Assembly (NCBI GenBank): GCA_030760725.1
Contig: JASWHV010000013.1
Span: forward strand, 40,830,699-40,894,698
From: Neostapfia colusana
Lineage: Eukaryota; Streptophyta; Magnoliopsida; Poales; Poaceae
Reading direction: 5' to 3'
Length of the DNA stretch: 64,000 nt
Below, piece by piece: positions 43,801 to 55,440 of this stretch. The notes under the pieces were generated by a model. That model searched no databases. It was not told the DNA's origin and saw only the letters and a list, made by a program, of their open reading frames with translations. How positions within the stretch are numbered: position 1 is the stretch's first letter; every line of letters begins with the position of its first letter. Both the position numbers and the translations under genes were made by a program.

Positions 43801-44889
43801 GCACCGATCACTTGCGCGTCCAAGGGTGCCTTGGCTCGGGCGTGACAACGCCCAGGTTGGGCTGTCCACGAGAGCCCGAGGTGCGGCGGTTTCCAGTTCC
43901 GAGTTTGATCTTTCGGCACAGCCGATATCACTCGGTTTCAATCGATTTCTATCAATGGGAAGGATGGAGGATGGTCGCTAGTACCTGGCTGGGACCCTGG
44001 AGTGGAAAGAGGAAGCTGCGATCAGCTCGATCCAGCAGGAACTCGAGCGCCGGTGATGGCAGTGGAGAAATGGATCGTGCACGTCGGCAGCTCGGGGAAT
44101 GGCGACTGAAGCACGCCGGGGAGGGAATAAATAGGCCGGTCGGCCGGTCTCCGGCTTGGGGCACGCAGCAGGAGCTGGCGCCGGCTGCCCCCTTCGGTGG
44201 CGCGCGCGCACAACAGCCGGGAACCGACTGAACTGTGGTTCAGTCGGTTTGCCTTGAGGCTGAGGCTGACATGTGGGTCCCACTCCTCTTTTAACCTCTG
44301 AAATTTATTCCTAACAGCTGTGGTAAACAGTGAACCCTATTCTACCCTTGGCAACTCAAATTATTCACCCAAGAGCCATTTGAATTGATCAAAGTTCAAA
44401 TGAGGTTTGGTTTGAATGAATTTCAGCACAAGTGCAGTTTGAAATTCAAATAAAGTTTGAATTTCTCCCCCTTAGCTCATGTCAAGATCAACTCCAAATG
44501 GAGTGAAAATTGGTGTGTGAGCTCACAAAAATGTGCTGAGCAAGAATATGCCTTCCACTTTTAAATTCAGTGGGTGAAAACAGTTTGAATTTGAATATGT
44601 TTTCAAACTGCCCCTTTCCTATCTACACCCAAGATGACCTCAAAAATGTTTTGAATTTGGGTGAAACTTGGCATGGACATCCTTGGCAAAGTGTAGGAGT
44701 TTTCATATGTCCAGCCCATCTATATCACATGTGGGAAGTACCACTTTTGCAATGTGTGAGTTTGTTCCCTAATGAGCATGTTGATAATTGTTACTTGCTC
44801 TTTATTTGTGTTCATCATTTTTCCTCAAATGAGGTGTGTGGTGTGGGGATGAACACTGCAAATGGGTGTCAAAAACTGAGGCCCTTACA
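40845..44889 (-). repeat. F 5' LTR
   Basis: 4045 bp, collinear with the 3' LTR at offset +11,389; I found no mismatch in the parts compared. Polyadenylation signal 40949-40954 (minus strand). Confidence 0.95.
41076..42336 (-). CDS. LTR-embedded small acidic ORF, two exons (F 5' LTR)
   Basis: Same as 29687-30947 shifted by 11,389: exon A 42336 to 42256, exon B 41164 to 41076. In the 5' LTR the intron would lie in the leader of full-length RNA, so genomic RNA must stay unspliced here for the intron to persist. The possible first exon is at 43569-43477. Confidence 0.5.
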
Positions 44890-45537
44890 ATACATTTATG
44901 GAAATCTTTGGAAGAGCTTTAAAACTTTTCTGTTGAGGTCCATAGGTGTTTCATCCCTTAACCAATCGAAACATGCAGTAGGGTTGAAACTGTCCAGAAA
45001 ACAGGGCAGAGCAAAGACTCTCTGTAAACTCTCTGTAAATTGAGCATAACTTCCTGCATAAAAATCCAAAAATAGAAAGTGAGGTAGTTCTGGAAAGCTT
45101 ATGAGATGGGTTACAACTTTGTAAAAGAAAGTTTTGTAAGATTAGGAACATAATTAACTGGAATTCTTGGATGAAATCAGTACCTAAAGCAGGGAGGTGC
45201 TGTCCAATTTTCTCCAGAAATTCTGTTAACTTTGACATCTCATAACTTTTGAACCAGGATAGATCTTAGGCCAAGCAAATACTTTATGGAAAGCTATTGA
45301 AGTTAGCTTTAACTTTGATGTTGAGCTCAAGAATTGGTTTTGCTTTAGCATGGCCTAAATCAGGTTGATATGGAAACAGGTCAGGGCTGTCATGTGAATA
45401 GCAGATCTGCAGTCAAATTTGTTTAAAATTTGAACTATGTTTCCAAGTTTTATGAGTTCAATGACATGTCTTATGTTATAACTCAATGGTTTACTGTTTA
45501 AATAAATATTTGACATTTCTCAAATATATTTTTACAG
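44890..45537 (+). other. E leader, second part, non-coding
   Basis: Starts with the second ATACA copy. AT-rich, collinear with F's leader in reverse (39980-39345), ending ATATTTTTACAG directly before the extra ORF ATG. No gene seen. Confidence 0.6.
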
Positions 45538-46458
45538 ATGACAGCAGATAAGCAATTGGAGAACGGGTGGGTGGTGTCCCACTGTTCTCACCGTAGCGGC
45601 TTCCCGGACGCATTGTGGCAAATGCTCCAATATTTCGGGTACGACCAGATGCTGCAGTACTTCGCCAAGGAAGAAGGCGAAGAGGGGAACAAGACGTGGA
45701 TGATCCATGTCGAAGTCCCTGCAGGACCTACGCCACCCGGTTGGGTGCCGTTCACCGTCACGGTGAGAGGAAGACAACCGGAAGGGATGTGGCAAGTGGC
45801 AGCCCGTGACACCATGTCATGTTTCTGCCAACTACACGTGCAGGCTATGGAGGGCACTCCATACGCGCTTGTTCCGGTGGAGGGACAGGCTCAGCATGTG
45901 TGGGAAGAGAGGTACCTGGAGGCAACGGACCCTAGTTGCCCAAGGTACAACCCCGCGGAGGCTAATCTCAGCCTCCAGATGAGGGCGGGAAACGCCGTGA
46001 TGGACAGCCAAGCTGTTCATACGGAGAATCTCGCCACAAAGCTCAAGGAGAGCACGAGCCGTGGAGAACATTTTGAGAGTGCTCACAGCGCACTCCGCAA
46101 TGTGCTCCATCCGAAGATCAAGCGACTGAATGAACAGCACAATCAGTTGCATCGTCTGAAGAAGGCGAAGAGAAAAAGCCGTGTCGACATCGCGGCATTA
46201 CAAGAACTGGTACAGAATCTGACCCAGCAGAACGAGGAACTTACTCAAGAGCGAGACGACGCTATTGAGGAAGGGCAAGGCTGGGAAGAAGATTACAACC
46301 AAGCCATGGACGAGGTGCATGCATTGCAGGACCTCGTACCTCCGGTATTAGGCATACCGGTGTTCTTGGGTCTTCCAGCAATGGGCGAACCCGGAATGGG
46401 AGAAGAGGTGGTAGATCCAGAGCCACCAGCAGAGGTACCGGAGGAGGACGACCAATAG
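45538..46458 (+). CDS. Extra ORF between leader and gag (E)
   Basis: 306 codons, homologous to F's 314-codon ORF over its whole length with no indel and roughly 25 substitutions. Two substitutions near the end turn the Pro-Gln codons of F into Gln and TAG, so it stops seven codons early; the F-type stop codon is still in frame at 46480-46482. The same layout is kept: globular N-terminal half, basic cluster, coiled coil to about residue 265, acidic tail. The frame is intact although gag in the same element is frameshifted. Confidence 0.78.
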   Translation: MTADKQLENGWVVSHCSHRSGFPDALWQMLQYFGYDQMLQYFAKEEGEEGNKTWMIHVEVPAGPTPPGWVPFTVTVRGRQPEGMWQVAARDTMSCFCQLHVQAMEGTPYALVPVEGQAQHVWEERYLEATDPSCPRYNPAEANLSLQMRAGNAVMDSQAVHTENLATKLKESTSRGEHFESAHSALRNVLHPKIKRLNEQHNQLHRLKKAKRKSRVDIAALQELVQNLTQQNEELTQERDDAIEEGQGWEEDYNQAMDEVHALQDLVPPVLGIPVFLGLPAMGEPGMGEEVVDPEPPAEVPEEDDQ

Positions 46459-46754
46459 GAGGTCGAGTTCTACTCCGAGTAGGGGGTTACAGTTGCCATG
46501 TAGGGCAGCCAGGGTAGTGTAGCCCAAATTTTGTAATCGGTGACATGTCGTGTAGACAGTAGCGTATGTATGGGTAGTGACGACATGAGCACGACTTCTC
46601 GGAGACCCGAGAATAATGTATCTTGTATAAAGTTTATGCTTTATCAATATATGTGAATGTTGTGCAAATTAATCATGTGTCACTTCAATACCTACCGTTA
46701 CATATGGAATTTTAAGTAAGACATGTGCTAATCGCTGCTGTTTTGAATTTCAGA
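46459..46754 (+). other. Spacer between extra ORF and gag in E
   Basis: Non-coding, collinear with F 38399-38128. Contains AATAATGTATCTTGTATAAAG near 46613 and ends GTTTTGAATTTCAG, acceptor-like, one base before the gag ATG. Confidence 0.5.
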
Positions 46755-49700
46755 ATGACGCGTACTCGTGCCGACCCTGATGTTGGGGGTACCAGTCAAG
46801 GGGAGAGACCTCCCAACAGCCTCCCGAGGACTCCTCGGGACAGCAGCAGCAACAGCAACAGCAAACACCGCCACCGCCACTACCAACGGTTACATTGGCC
46901 GACATCGTCGCGGCAATGGCGGGTTCACATCAGCAGCACACGGAGTTTCTGCAGACTCTCATCTCCAATACGTCTCGCCCAGAGAGACGTCAAGACCGTG
47001 AGGGGCGTCAACAAAGCTCCTACTCCGACTTCCTGGCGACTCATCCCCCAGTATTCTCAAGGGCGGATGAACCTCTTGACGCGGACAACTGGCTCCACGC
47101 CATAGAGATGAAGTTCGGGCTGCTCCAGATAAGTGAGCAGTGCAAGACTCAGTTCGCGGTCCAGCAGCTCCAAGGATCCGCGAGCGCGTGGTGGGCCAAC
47201 TTCTGTGCTTCACAGCCCACCGACCGAGTGATGACCTGGATGGAGTTTCGGACGGCCTTCAGGGCCTATCATATACCGCCAGGTCTGATGAAAAGAAAGA
47301 CGCAGGAGTTCTTACACCTGCAACAAGGGAGCCGGAACGCGCTGGAATACTCCAGGGCGTTCAACGATCTCGCGCTCTACGCGTCGTATCACGCAGATAC
47401 GGACGAGAAGCGGCGGGACCACTTTTACCAGGGGCTTAACCCGCTCCTGAAGGACAAGTTGACAATGTTCAATCGCGGCAGCCTCAACGACATCATTGAT
47501 GCTGCGATTGTTCAGGAGGACTCCGGCAAGGAGTTGGCAGCGGCAGAGCGAAAGCGAAGCGCGCCGCAAAGCAGCGGAGAAGGAGGTGGTCCTTCTCAGA
47601 AGTTTCGGATGGTGAATCGCCCACCATCAGGTCCACGCTGGCAGCCACCAGAGCGGTCGATGCCATTCCGCAGTCGGCTGTATTCTTCACCGGCATTCAG
47701 GCCGGCACTGCCAGTACCACCACCGCAACAACAACAGCAGCAGCGGGCGATGCCGCGTGCGTATGCACCTCAGCAACGCATGCCGGGCTTTCGTCCCCGA
47801 AGCACTCCACCAGCAACGGCCACATGTTACAAGTGTGGTCGTCCAGGCCACTTCGCGAGCAGTTGCCCGGAGAGGCAAGGCGGAGTGGCACCACAGTTTC
47901 CGGGGAGGAATCAACCCCGGAACCCCACTAATGCGCGGCGGGCAAACCCTAGGCCCGGCACCGTCCACCAGATTGCCATTGAGGACGTGCCGGAGGGCGA
48001 GCCAATCCTTGCGGGTATGTTCCAACTCCACCAGCATCCCGCTATAGTACTGTTTGATTCAGGCGCCATGCATAATTTTATTAGCCAAGCTTTCATTGCT
48101 AAACACAGCTTGCCAATACTACCCACCGATAGTCCATATTTAATTTGTTCACCGGGTGGGAAGATTTCAGCAAGCGTAATGGTCTCCAAAGCACCATTAT
48201 GCTTAGCGGGTAGAGTGTACCACACGTCTCTCATTATCTTAGAGAGACAAGAGGTCGATGTCATCCTAGGGATGTCATGGTTAACCCGCCACGGCGCTGT
48301 TTTAGACACCATCCTTCGAGTCGTGCACTTAAACTCAGAAGTGCATGGGTCTCACTCATTATTTCTGGACAGTCCAGAAATAAAACTTCCAAGTGTCTAT
48401 CAAGCCACAACTATCAGATTGGAAGATATTCCAGTAGTCCGAGAGTTCCCTGATGTGTTCCAGGATGATTTACCGGGAATGCCACATGAAAGAGAGGTGG
48501 AGTTCAAGACTGAACTTGCACCGGGAACTATGCCAATATCCCGAAGGCCGTACAAGATGGCGCCCAAGGAGTTGGCTGAACTGAAGACTCAGCTCACGGA
48601 CCTTCTGGAGAAGGGTTTTATTAGGCCGAGCTCCTCACCATGGGGCTGTTTGGCATTATTTGTCAAGAAGAAGGATGAGACGTTGCGGCTTTGCGTGGAC
48701 TATCGTCCATTAAATGCCGTAACCATAAAAAACAAGTACCCGTTGCCACGGATCGACATGTTGTTTGATCAGTTGGTCGAAGCAAAGATCTTTTTCAAGA
48801 TGGACTTAAGATCCAGGTACCATCAGATTAAGATAAGGGCTGAGGACATTCCAAAGACGGCTTTCTCGACGAGGTACGGACTTTATGAGTACCTGGTCAT
48901 GTCCTTCGGCCTCACCAATGCTCCAGCTCACTTCATGTACTTGACAAACTCGGTATTCATGCCGGAGCTGGACAAGTTTGTCGTGGTCTTTATCGACGAC
49001 ATCCTGGTATATTCCAAGTCAGAAGAAGATCACAAGAAACACCTGCGTATAATCTCGCAACGGCTGCGGGATCACAAGTTATACGCGAAATTCAGCAAAT
49101 GCGACTTTTGGATATCGCAAGTGCCTTTTCTCGGACATATCATCTCAGCGGAGGGTATCGCTGTGGATCCGAGCAAGGCCACTCAAGTGCTGAATTGGAA
49201 ATCCCCGAGAACTGTTCATGAGGTACGGAGTTTCCTCGGACTCGCGGGATATTATCGGAGGTCCATTCCGAACTTCTCGAAGATTGCCAAGCCAATGACA
49301 GAGCTGCTGAAGAAGGCTACCAAATATGTTTGGAGTCCAGCATGTGAAGCAGCATTCAAGGCTTTAGTCAAGCACCTGACATCAGCACCGGTTTTGGCGC
49401 AGCCAGACAAAACAAAACCGTTCGATGTGTACTGCGATGCATCCGGCATTGGGCTCGGATGTGTGCTGATGCAAGACCGAAGAGTGGTCGCGTATGGATC
49501 ACGGCAGCTTAGAAACCATGAGCAGAATTATCCAACCCAAGACTTGGAGCTCGCTGCCGTGGTACTTGCACTGAAGATGTGGAGGAACTACCTACTCGGT
49601 AACCTCGTACATCTATATACCGACCACAAAAGCCTCAAGTACCTATTCACTCAGAAGGAGCTGAACATGAGGCAACGAAGATGGTTAGAATTGATAAAGG

Positions 49701-51310
49701 ATTACAAAATAGAGATCCATTATCATCCGGGCAAGGCAAACGTAGTGGCAGATGCGCTGAGCCGCAAGTCACACGTCAACAATCTGACCATCACACCGTT
49801 GGAAGAGAGCGGACCACCACTACATGTGATTCCACACGGAGCTCTCTACAACCTAGCTTTGATCCCCACCATCCGTGAAGAGATAGCGGCTGCTCAGAAA
49901 TATGACAAGGGCATGTCGCATCTGCGGAGACGTGTAGACAGTGGGGAGCTGAAATGTTTCCAGAAGGACGGAGACGGCGTCCTATGGTTCAAGGACCGGA
50001 TCGTCGTACCCCGTAACCCGGAATTACGGAAGAAAATCTTTGATGAGGCTCACTTGTCAAAGTTTTCTACTCACCCCGGCAGCAACAAAATGTATCAAGA
50101 ACTCAGAAGCAAGTTTTGGTGGACACGGATGAAGCGTGAGACTGCAAAATACGTGTCCGAGTGTGATACATGTCGTAGGGTGAAGGCAGACCATATGCGG
50201 AAACCGGGACTGCTGCAACCACTGGGCATTCCTGCCTGGAAGTGGGAGGATGTGAGTATGGACTTCATCGTCGGTTTACCCACAACTCTTCAAAAGCATG
50301 ATTCTGTGTGGGTGATCGTCGATCGGCTCACCAAAGTTGCCCATTTCATCCCGGTCAACACCAACTACAACGCCAAGAAGTACGCTGAACTGTACATCTC
50401 ACGGATCCTATGCTTGTATGGCGTACCCCGTACTATCATATCGGATCGGGGCACTTTATTTGTGTCCCGTTTTTGGGAGCAGCTGCACGCTGCCTTGGGG
50501 ACGAAGCTGATCCGTAGTTTAGCCTACCACCCGCATACGGATGGGCAAACGGAGCAGGTAAATCAGATCTTAGAAGACATGCTACGAGCTTGCCCTATCA
50601 ACCACGACAAGAATTGGGATGATCACTTGCCGTTAGCCGAGTTCTCGTACAACAATGGGTACCAAGCCAGCATCAAGATGGCACCTTACGAGGCGCTATA
50701 CGGGCGGAAATGCCGCACACCACTGTATTGGTGTGAATCTAGCGAAAGGGTTACCTTCGGGATTGACCTCGTCAACAACGCGGAAGAAAAGGTTCGACTG
50801 ATTCAAGCGAACCTAAAAGCCGCTCAATCCTGTCAGAAACAGTATGCGGACCGGAGAAGGCGCCCATTACAATTCGAAGTGGGAGATCACGTATATATAC
50901 GTGTATCTCCAATGAAGGGCGTAAAGAGATTTTGGGTGAGAGGAAAGTTGGCACCCCGATTCATCGGTCCATTCCAGATTACCGAAAGATGTGGATCAGT
51001 TGCATACCGGCTGAAATTACCAGAAGCACTTTCCGGTGTGCACGACGTCTTTCACATTGCCCAGCTGAGGAAGTGTCTTAAGCTATCAACTACCGTTCAG
51101 CTGGAGGATATTGAAGAACTGCAACAGGATCTCACCTATCGGGAGGAACCGGCGCAGATTATCGATGAAAAGGCCCGAACCACACGCAACCGCACGTTGT
51201 GGTTCTACAAGGTTCTATGGAGTAATCACTCCGTAGACGAAGCGACATGGGAGAGCAAAGGATTTCTTCGCACCAACTACCCCAACTTTTTCACGTTGCA
51301 TATCCGGTAA
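46755..51310 (+). pseudogene. E gag-pol polyprotein, frameshifted near its start
   Basis: Same gene as in F. ATG at 46755 follows the acceptor-like TTTCAG. At 46800-46803 there are four G where F has five, so translation from the proper start leaves frame after about 16 codons; the long frame stays open from there to 51310 (first in-frame ATG 46895). Domains are otherwise complete: zinc knuckle, protease, RT FIDD, RNase H, integrase, GPF motif and chromodomain tail. Substitutions at conserved places include DSGAM for DSGAT in protease and LRSRYHQ for LRSGYHQ in RT, and either might impair activity. Starting at 46895 would lose the first 46 or so residues of Gag. Confidence 0.93.
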
Positions 51311-51365
51311 TTTTCCACCGTCCTCTCTCTCATTTTCACCTTATAATCTCGGGACGAGATTCTTT

Positions 51366-51379
51366 TAAGGGGGGAGGAA
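51366..51379 (+). other. E polypurine tract
   Basis: AAGGGGGGAGGAA directly before the 3' LTR. Confidence 0.88.
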
Positions 51380-54300
51380 TGTAAGGGCCTCAGTTTTTGA
51401 CACCTATTTGAAGTGTTCATCACCACACCACACACTTCATTTGAAGTAAGTTGATGAACACAAATGAAGAGCAAGTAACCACCATCAACATGCTCATTAG
51501 AGAACAAACTCATATATTGCAAAAGTGGTATTTCCCACATGTGATATAGGTGGGCTGGACATATGAAAACTCCTACACATTGCTAAGGATGTCCATGCCA
51601 AGTTTCACCCAAATTCAAAACCTTTTTGAGGTCATTTTGGGTATAGCTAGAAAGAGGGCAGTTTGAAACTATATTCAAATTCAAACTCTTTTATCCCATG
51701 AATTTAAAAGTGCGAGGCATATTCTTACTCACCACATTTTTGTGAGCTCACACACCAATTTTCACTCCATTTGGAGTTGATCCTGACATGAGCTAATTGG
51801 GGCAAATTCAAACTTTATTTGAATTTCAAACTGAACTTGTGCTGAAATTCATTCAAATCAAACCCAATTTGAATTCCACTGAATTCAATTGGCTCATGGG
51901 TGAATAATTTGAATCAGCAGGGGTATTATGGGGCTCACTGTTTACAACAGTGATTAGGAGTAAATTTCAGAGGTTAAAACCCCGGGTGGGACCCACATGT
52001 CATAGAGAGAAGGAGGCAAAACTTGCACACAAAGTCACAGCCTCGGTGGGAAATTCCACCGAGCAGCTGTCGGCTGTGCCACCGAGCAGCTACCGGCGCC
52101 ACCAGCTGCTTCCCCTCTCCGCACGCTGGCGCCCAGGGCGGCTTGCTCGCGCCCCCATGCGACCGGCACCGCCTCCACTGAGCAGGAGTCGGCCGGCTTT
52201 ATCTTCTCGCAGGCAAACCCGAGCAGCGGCATTGTTTCTCGCCGCAGCTCTCTGCTCAATCGGGAAAACCAGAAAAACCATCTCCTCCTTTGTCCCTGAG
52301 CTTCTAGACACCCACCTGAGGTCGCACTTCACCTCCCCAACGCCAGAAACCCCGAGCTCTGACCTCTTTTGCCCGAAAACGATCGCCACCGCGGCGACCT
52401 AGCCTCAGCCGAGAGTCAGGCACCAGTGGACAGCGTTCCACAGGCGTTTTCACGGTCCAGACAGAGAGGCAACAGGAGCGCGCAACCACCGTGCTGCTCT
52501 CCTCCAAGTTTGGAAGCAAACCGTGAAGAATCCACAGAGAATTTCCAGTTTTTGCTCCGGCGACCGTAAACCGAGCTTTCGGTACGGTTTCTGTAAATTC
52601 TCGCTCTATGATCTTTCGGAGGTTATCAAATCTTGCACATAGACGCTGGACTATCCGGTGATCAAGTTCTTTTCTGCATCCGCGGCATGAAACTGTCTAG
52701 GAGTGACGAATTTCGAGCTCGATCGAGGGCGGTCATGGCGGGCACGATAGGTCACACGGTGCCGACCGACTTGCCGCCATCCCTAAACCCTTTTGACACC
52801 TTGTCGAGCTTCCTAGAGGTACACTGATGCTGTAGGACCGTTTGTTCGAGGTGTTGGCAGGTTAGAACCCACGGTCGACGGCGCCGAACCTCAACCGAGG
52901 CCGCGGCACGTCGCTGAGCTATTTCCGGTCACCCCCAGCCCGACCTGACACCACCGATGTGTTCCTCGACGTCGACAACCCCCTGGCGGCGAGTTTCAGA
53001 CCATGGGAGGTCCGGCAGCGGTGAGCCGGCGAGCTCCGAGTCTGCTCCGGCGAGGTCGGCGGCGCGGGCGCGACAGAACGGCCGGAGGAAGACGAAGCCG
53101 GCTGGCCCACGTGTCAGCGGCTGAAGAATTTAAATCGGGATCGGGTGTGGCCGGGGATCGGCTGTGCTGGCGCGCAAATACCCTGTGAGCTCCGGTGTGC
53201 CGGACACCTCCGCGCTCGACACGTGTCCCCGCGGGCCCCCGCGAGTTTAAACTTTTCCCCCGATTTTCAGAATTCTTCCAAACTTCAAATCCTCATAACT
53301 TTGGCTAAAAAGCTCCAAAACGAGTGAACCAAATTTTGTTGGATTCAGCTCTCTGGGCACTTTCCACCAAATCAAGTTTCACTTCATGAAAACCCTTGTT
53401 TGTCCAGAATTAATTCCTCAAAATTTAAACTGTTAGGAATTTTAACTGGAGAATCCTGTGGAGGAAAATCCTGAAATTTTGCTGGGATATTCACCAAAAT
53501 ATCCCTGAACTACCATAAAAATGTCAGACCCATTTGAGCTCATTTGATCCACCTAATTGTGTGATTAGTGAAACTGTTCCAGAGAAAATAGAAAATGTTC
53601 AGAAACATTTTCAGAATTTTCTATGAAATTTTTTAGCTCGTAACTTTAGCTAAGAACATTCAAATTAAGTGATACCAACTCCATTAGAACCCTCTGAAAA
53701 TCTAGTTTTCAGAAAGTCATAGTTTGTTTCATGAAAATCCTTAGAACACCCTAAAAGCCTTTATTTAAGGTCAAGTACATGATTAATTGTGGAGGGCTCA
53801 AATGAGCTTTACTGCAACTAAAACTTGACCAAGTGTGTACCTAGGTTGTAACCAAGCCACAGTAAAAGATTCACAGTCATTGGGTCTGTCTAGTGAGAGA
53901 TATAGACTTCACAAGTTTAAAAGTTAATACAACTGCATTTAAATTAATACGTGTATTGCTTCTATGTGTATTGCTCCTAGACTTCGTTACTCCGGAAGAA
54001 CAGCTAGCCTACGAACAAGAGCAGCAAGGCAAGCTCCGGTTTGCATTAACCGTTTTACAAATTTTATTGTTTTGAGCACTTACTTGAGTATTATGATTCT
54101 TTGCATTAAAGTCTTGTTTGGGAACCCAATTGCATAGCCAAGAAAACAATGGGTTGGGTTTAGGATTGCAAACCCCGTTAGCTACTGCAATGCTAAGATA
54201 GTGTAGGATTCGTTACAAGTCGAGTAGTTGGAACTACTCGCGAGCACAGGCTACAGGCACTCGACTCGGGTAGTGATAGCACATGATACACATGGCAAGA

Positions 54301-55440
54301 AAGATGAGACCGAGCGGAGAGTAAGGGCAGCAAGACTTTGGGGCCTGTGTGCTGTAGCTCCGCTTGTGTCGATTGAGGACCGAGCCGTGTGCGGGCCTGT
54401 TGAACAAACTAGAACAGTACCAAAGACCTACCGGCTATATGAGAACCGGAAACCGATGTAACTCGGGTAGCTGGGTATTGAGGCATTGCCCGTCGTTCAG
54501 AGGGTAGGTTGAGAGCTTGAGGTGTAAATCGGCTGGCGGCACAAAGAAGCGTGTGCAGAGACCTCTTGCTCGGGACGATGGGACCGGTTCAATATTTGGC
54601 TGACGGGTGAAAGGTAGTTGCGTACGGCGTCCGTGATGGTTGTTGTAGGCAACATCGTGTATGGGCGTACGTGACGGGTTGTTCGGGTAACCCTGCAGGT
54701 GTAAATCGATTATAATCGCCGTCCCTCGCGGTCAGTGAGTACCACTTGTTCACTGTACCGTGACGTAGAAAGAACAGGCTAGTTACATGTTAAAATGTTG
54801 CTGATTGAAAGATGGACTCTGATTGCTAATGATTTGTTGCAGTTTACAGCTAACTAAAAGTTCTTTTCAACTTTGGGCAAAGTACATGAGAGAAATGCGT
54901 TTCTTGTTTGATTGCGGCCCTCTCATGTGCCTTAGCGTAAGGTTCTCCACAACCTGCTGCTAAAACTTGAAACTAAGGTTCTACTAATTAGGCGAGTCCA
55001 TGCAAATGATTTTTACCTCATGTAACCCATCACCCCTCATGTAGAAGTTCCATGTTTAGGTCAGACGGGTCAGACTTGCTGAGCCTTCGTGCTCACTGCT
55101 TGTGTTTGAAGCTCTTGCAGGGTTCTATGAGGAAGGGACTCCCGAGGAGGAGACGGTACCCCAGGAGGGGAACCCCGTCGAGTGGGAGTCGTGCACGCCG
55201 CAGAGTTAGTGTGCGTGTGTGCTAGCAAGGACACGTTCAAGGGCTGAACGTGGACTTGATGCGTAGTCTACGCCCTTGAGTGTAGACTGGACTTATTTTG
55301 ATGTAAACATGTTCATAAACTTGTTTATGTAATAAAAATTTCGCTTCCTCTTTGTACCTTTGACGTGTGTTATCCGGTGCTGTGCAACGCAGCACCCCTC
55401 AGCGTGATCCTGGCTCGACAAGACCGTTGGGGTCGTGTCA
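51380..55440 (+). repeat. E 3' LTR
   Basis: 4061 bp, TGTAAGGGCC to GGTCGTGTCA. Keeps the short ORF (52735-52827) and exon B (55121-55209). It has lost the start of exon A: near 53950-53990 about 35 bp present in the 5' LTR are replaced by a second copy of GTGTATTGCT. This copy of the LTR ORF is therefore broken. Confidence 0.93.

Larger units (their letters stand above)
29456..44889 (-). mobile_element. F, apparently intact chromovirus with extra ORF
   Basis: 15,434 bp, minus strand, perfect ATACA duplication. LTRs at 29456-33500 (3') and 40845-44889 (5') are each 4045 bp with a constant offset of 11,389, and I saw no difference in the parts compared. Long open frames in the two copies translate identically. 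Order in element direction: 5' LTR, primer-binding site 40830-40841, leader, extra ORF 39344-38400, gag-pol 38127-33571, polypurine tract 33514-33501, 3' LTR. Every expected catalytic motif is present. It is the youngest layer and the only element here that looks coding-competent; whether it is expressed or mobile is unknown. Confidence 0.96.
24527..55440 (+). mobile_element. E, chromovirus with extra ORF, split by F
   Basis: Plus-strand element with a perfect TTCTC duplication (24522-24526, 55441-55445). LTRs are 24527-28609 and 51380-55440. Internal parts are leader 28610-29455 and 44890-45537, extra ORF 45538-46458, gag-pol 46755-51310 and polypurine tract before 51380. F occupies 29456-44889 inside the leader. 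By eye the LTRs differ by about 2% in their first 340 bp. A one-base deletion near the start of gag makes it non-autonomous. Its internal region is closely related to F, so F inserted into a relative. Confidence 0.95.

Noticed and set aside
29456..44889. F's identical LTRs as an assembly duplication
   Set aside because: The LTRs flank a correctly ordered internal region with primer-binding site, polypurine tract and a 5-bp target duplication, as expected of a real insertion; read depth would settle it.
46895..51310. E polyprotein as an intact gene starting at 46895
   Set aside because: Comparison with F shows the true start at 46755 and a one-G deletion at 46800-46803; the later ATG would remove the Gag N-terminus.
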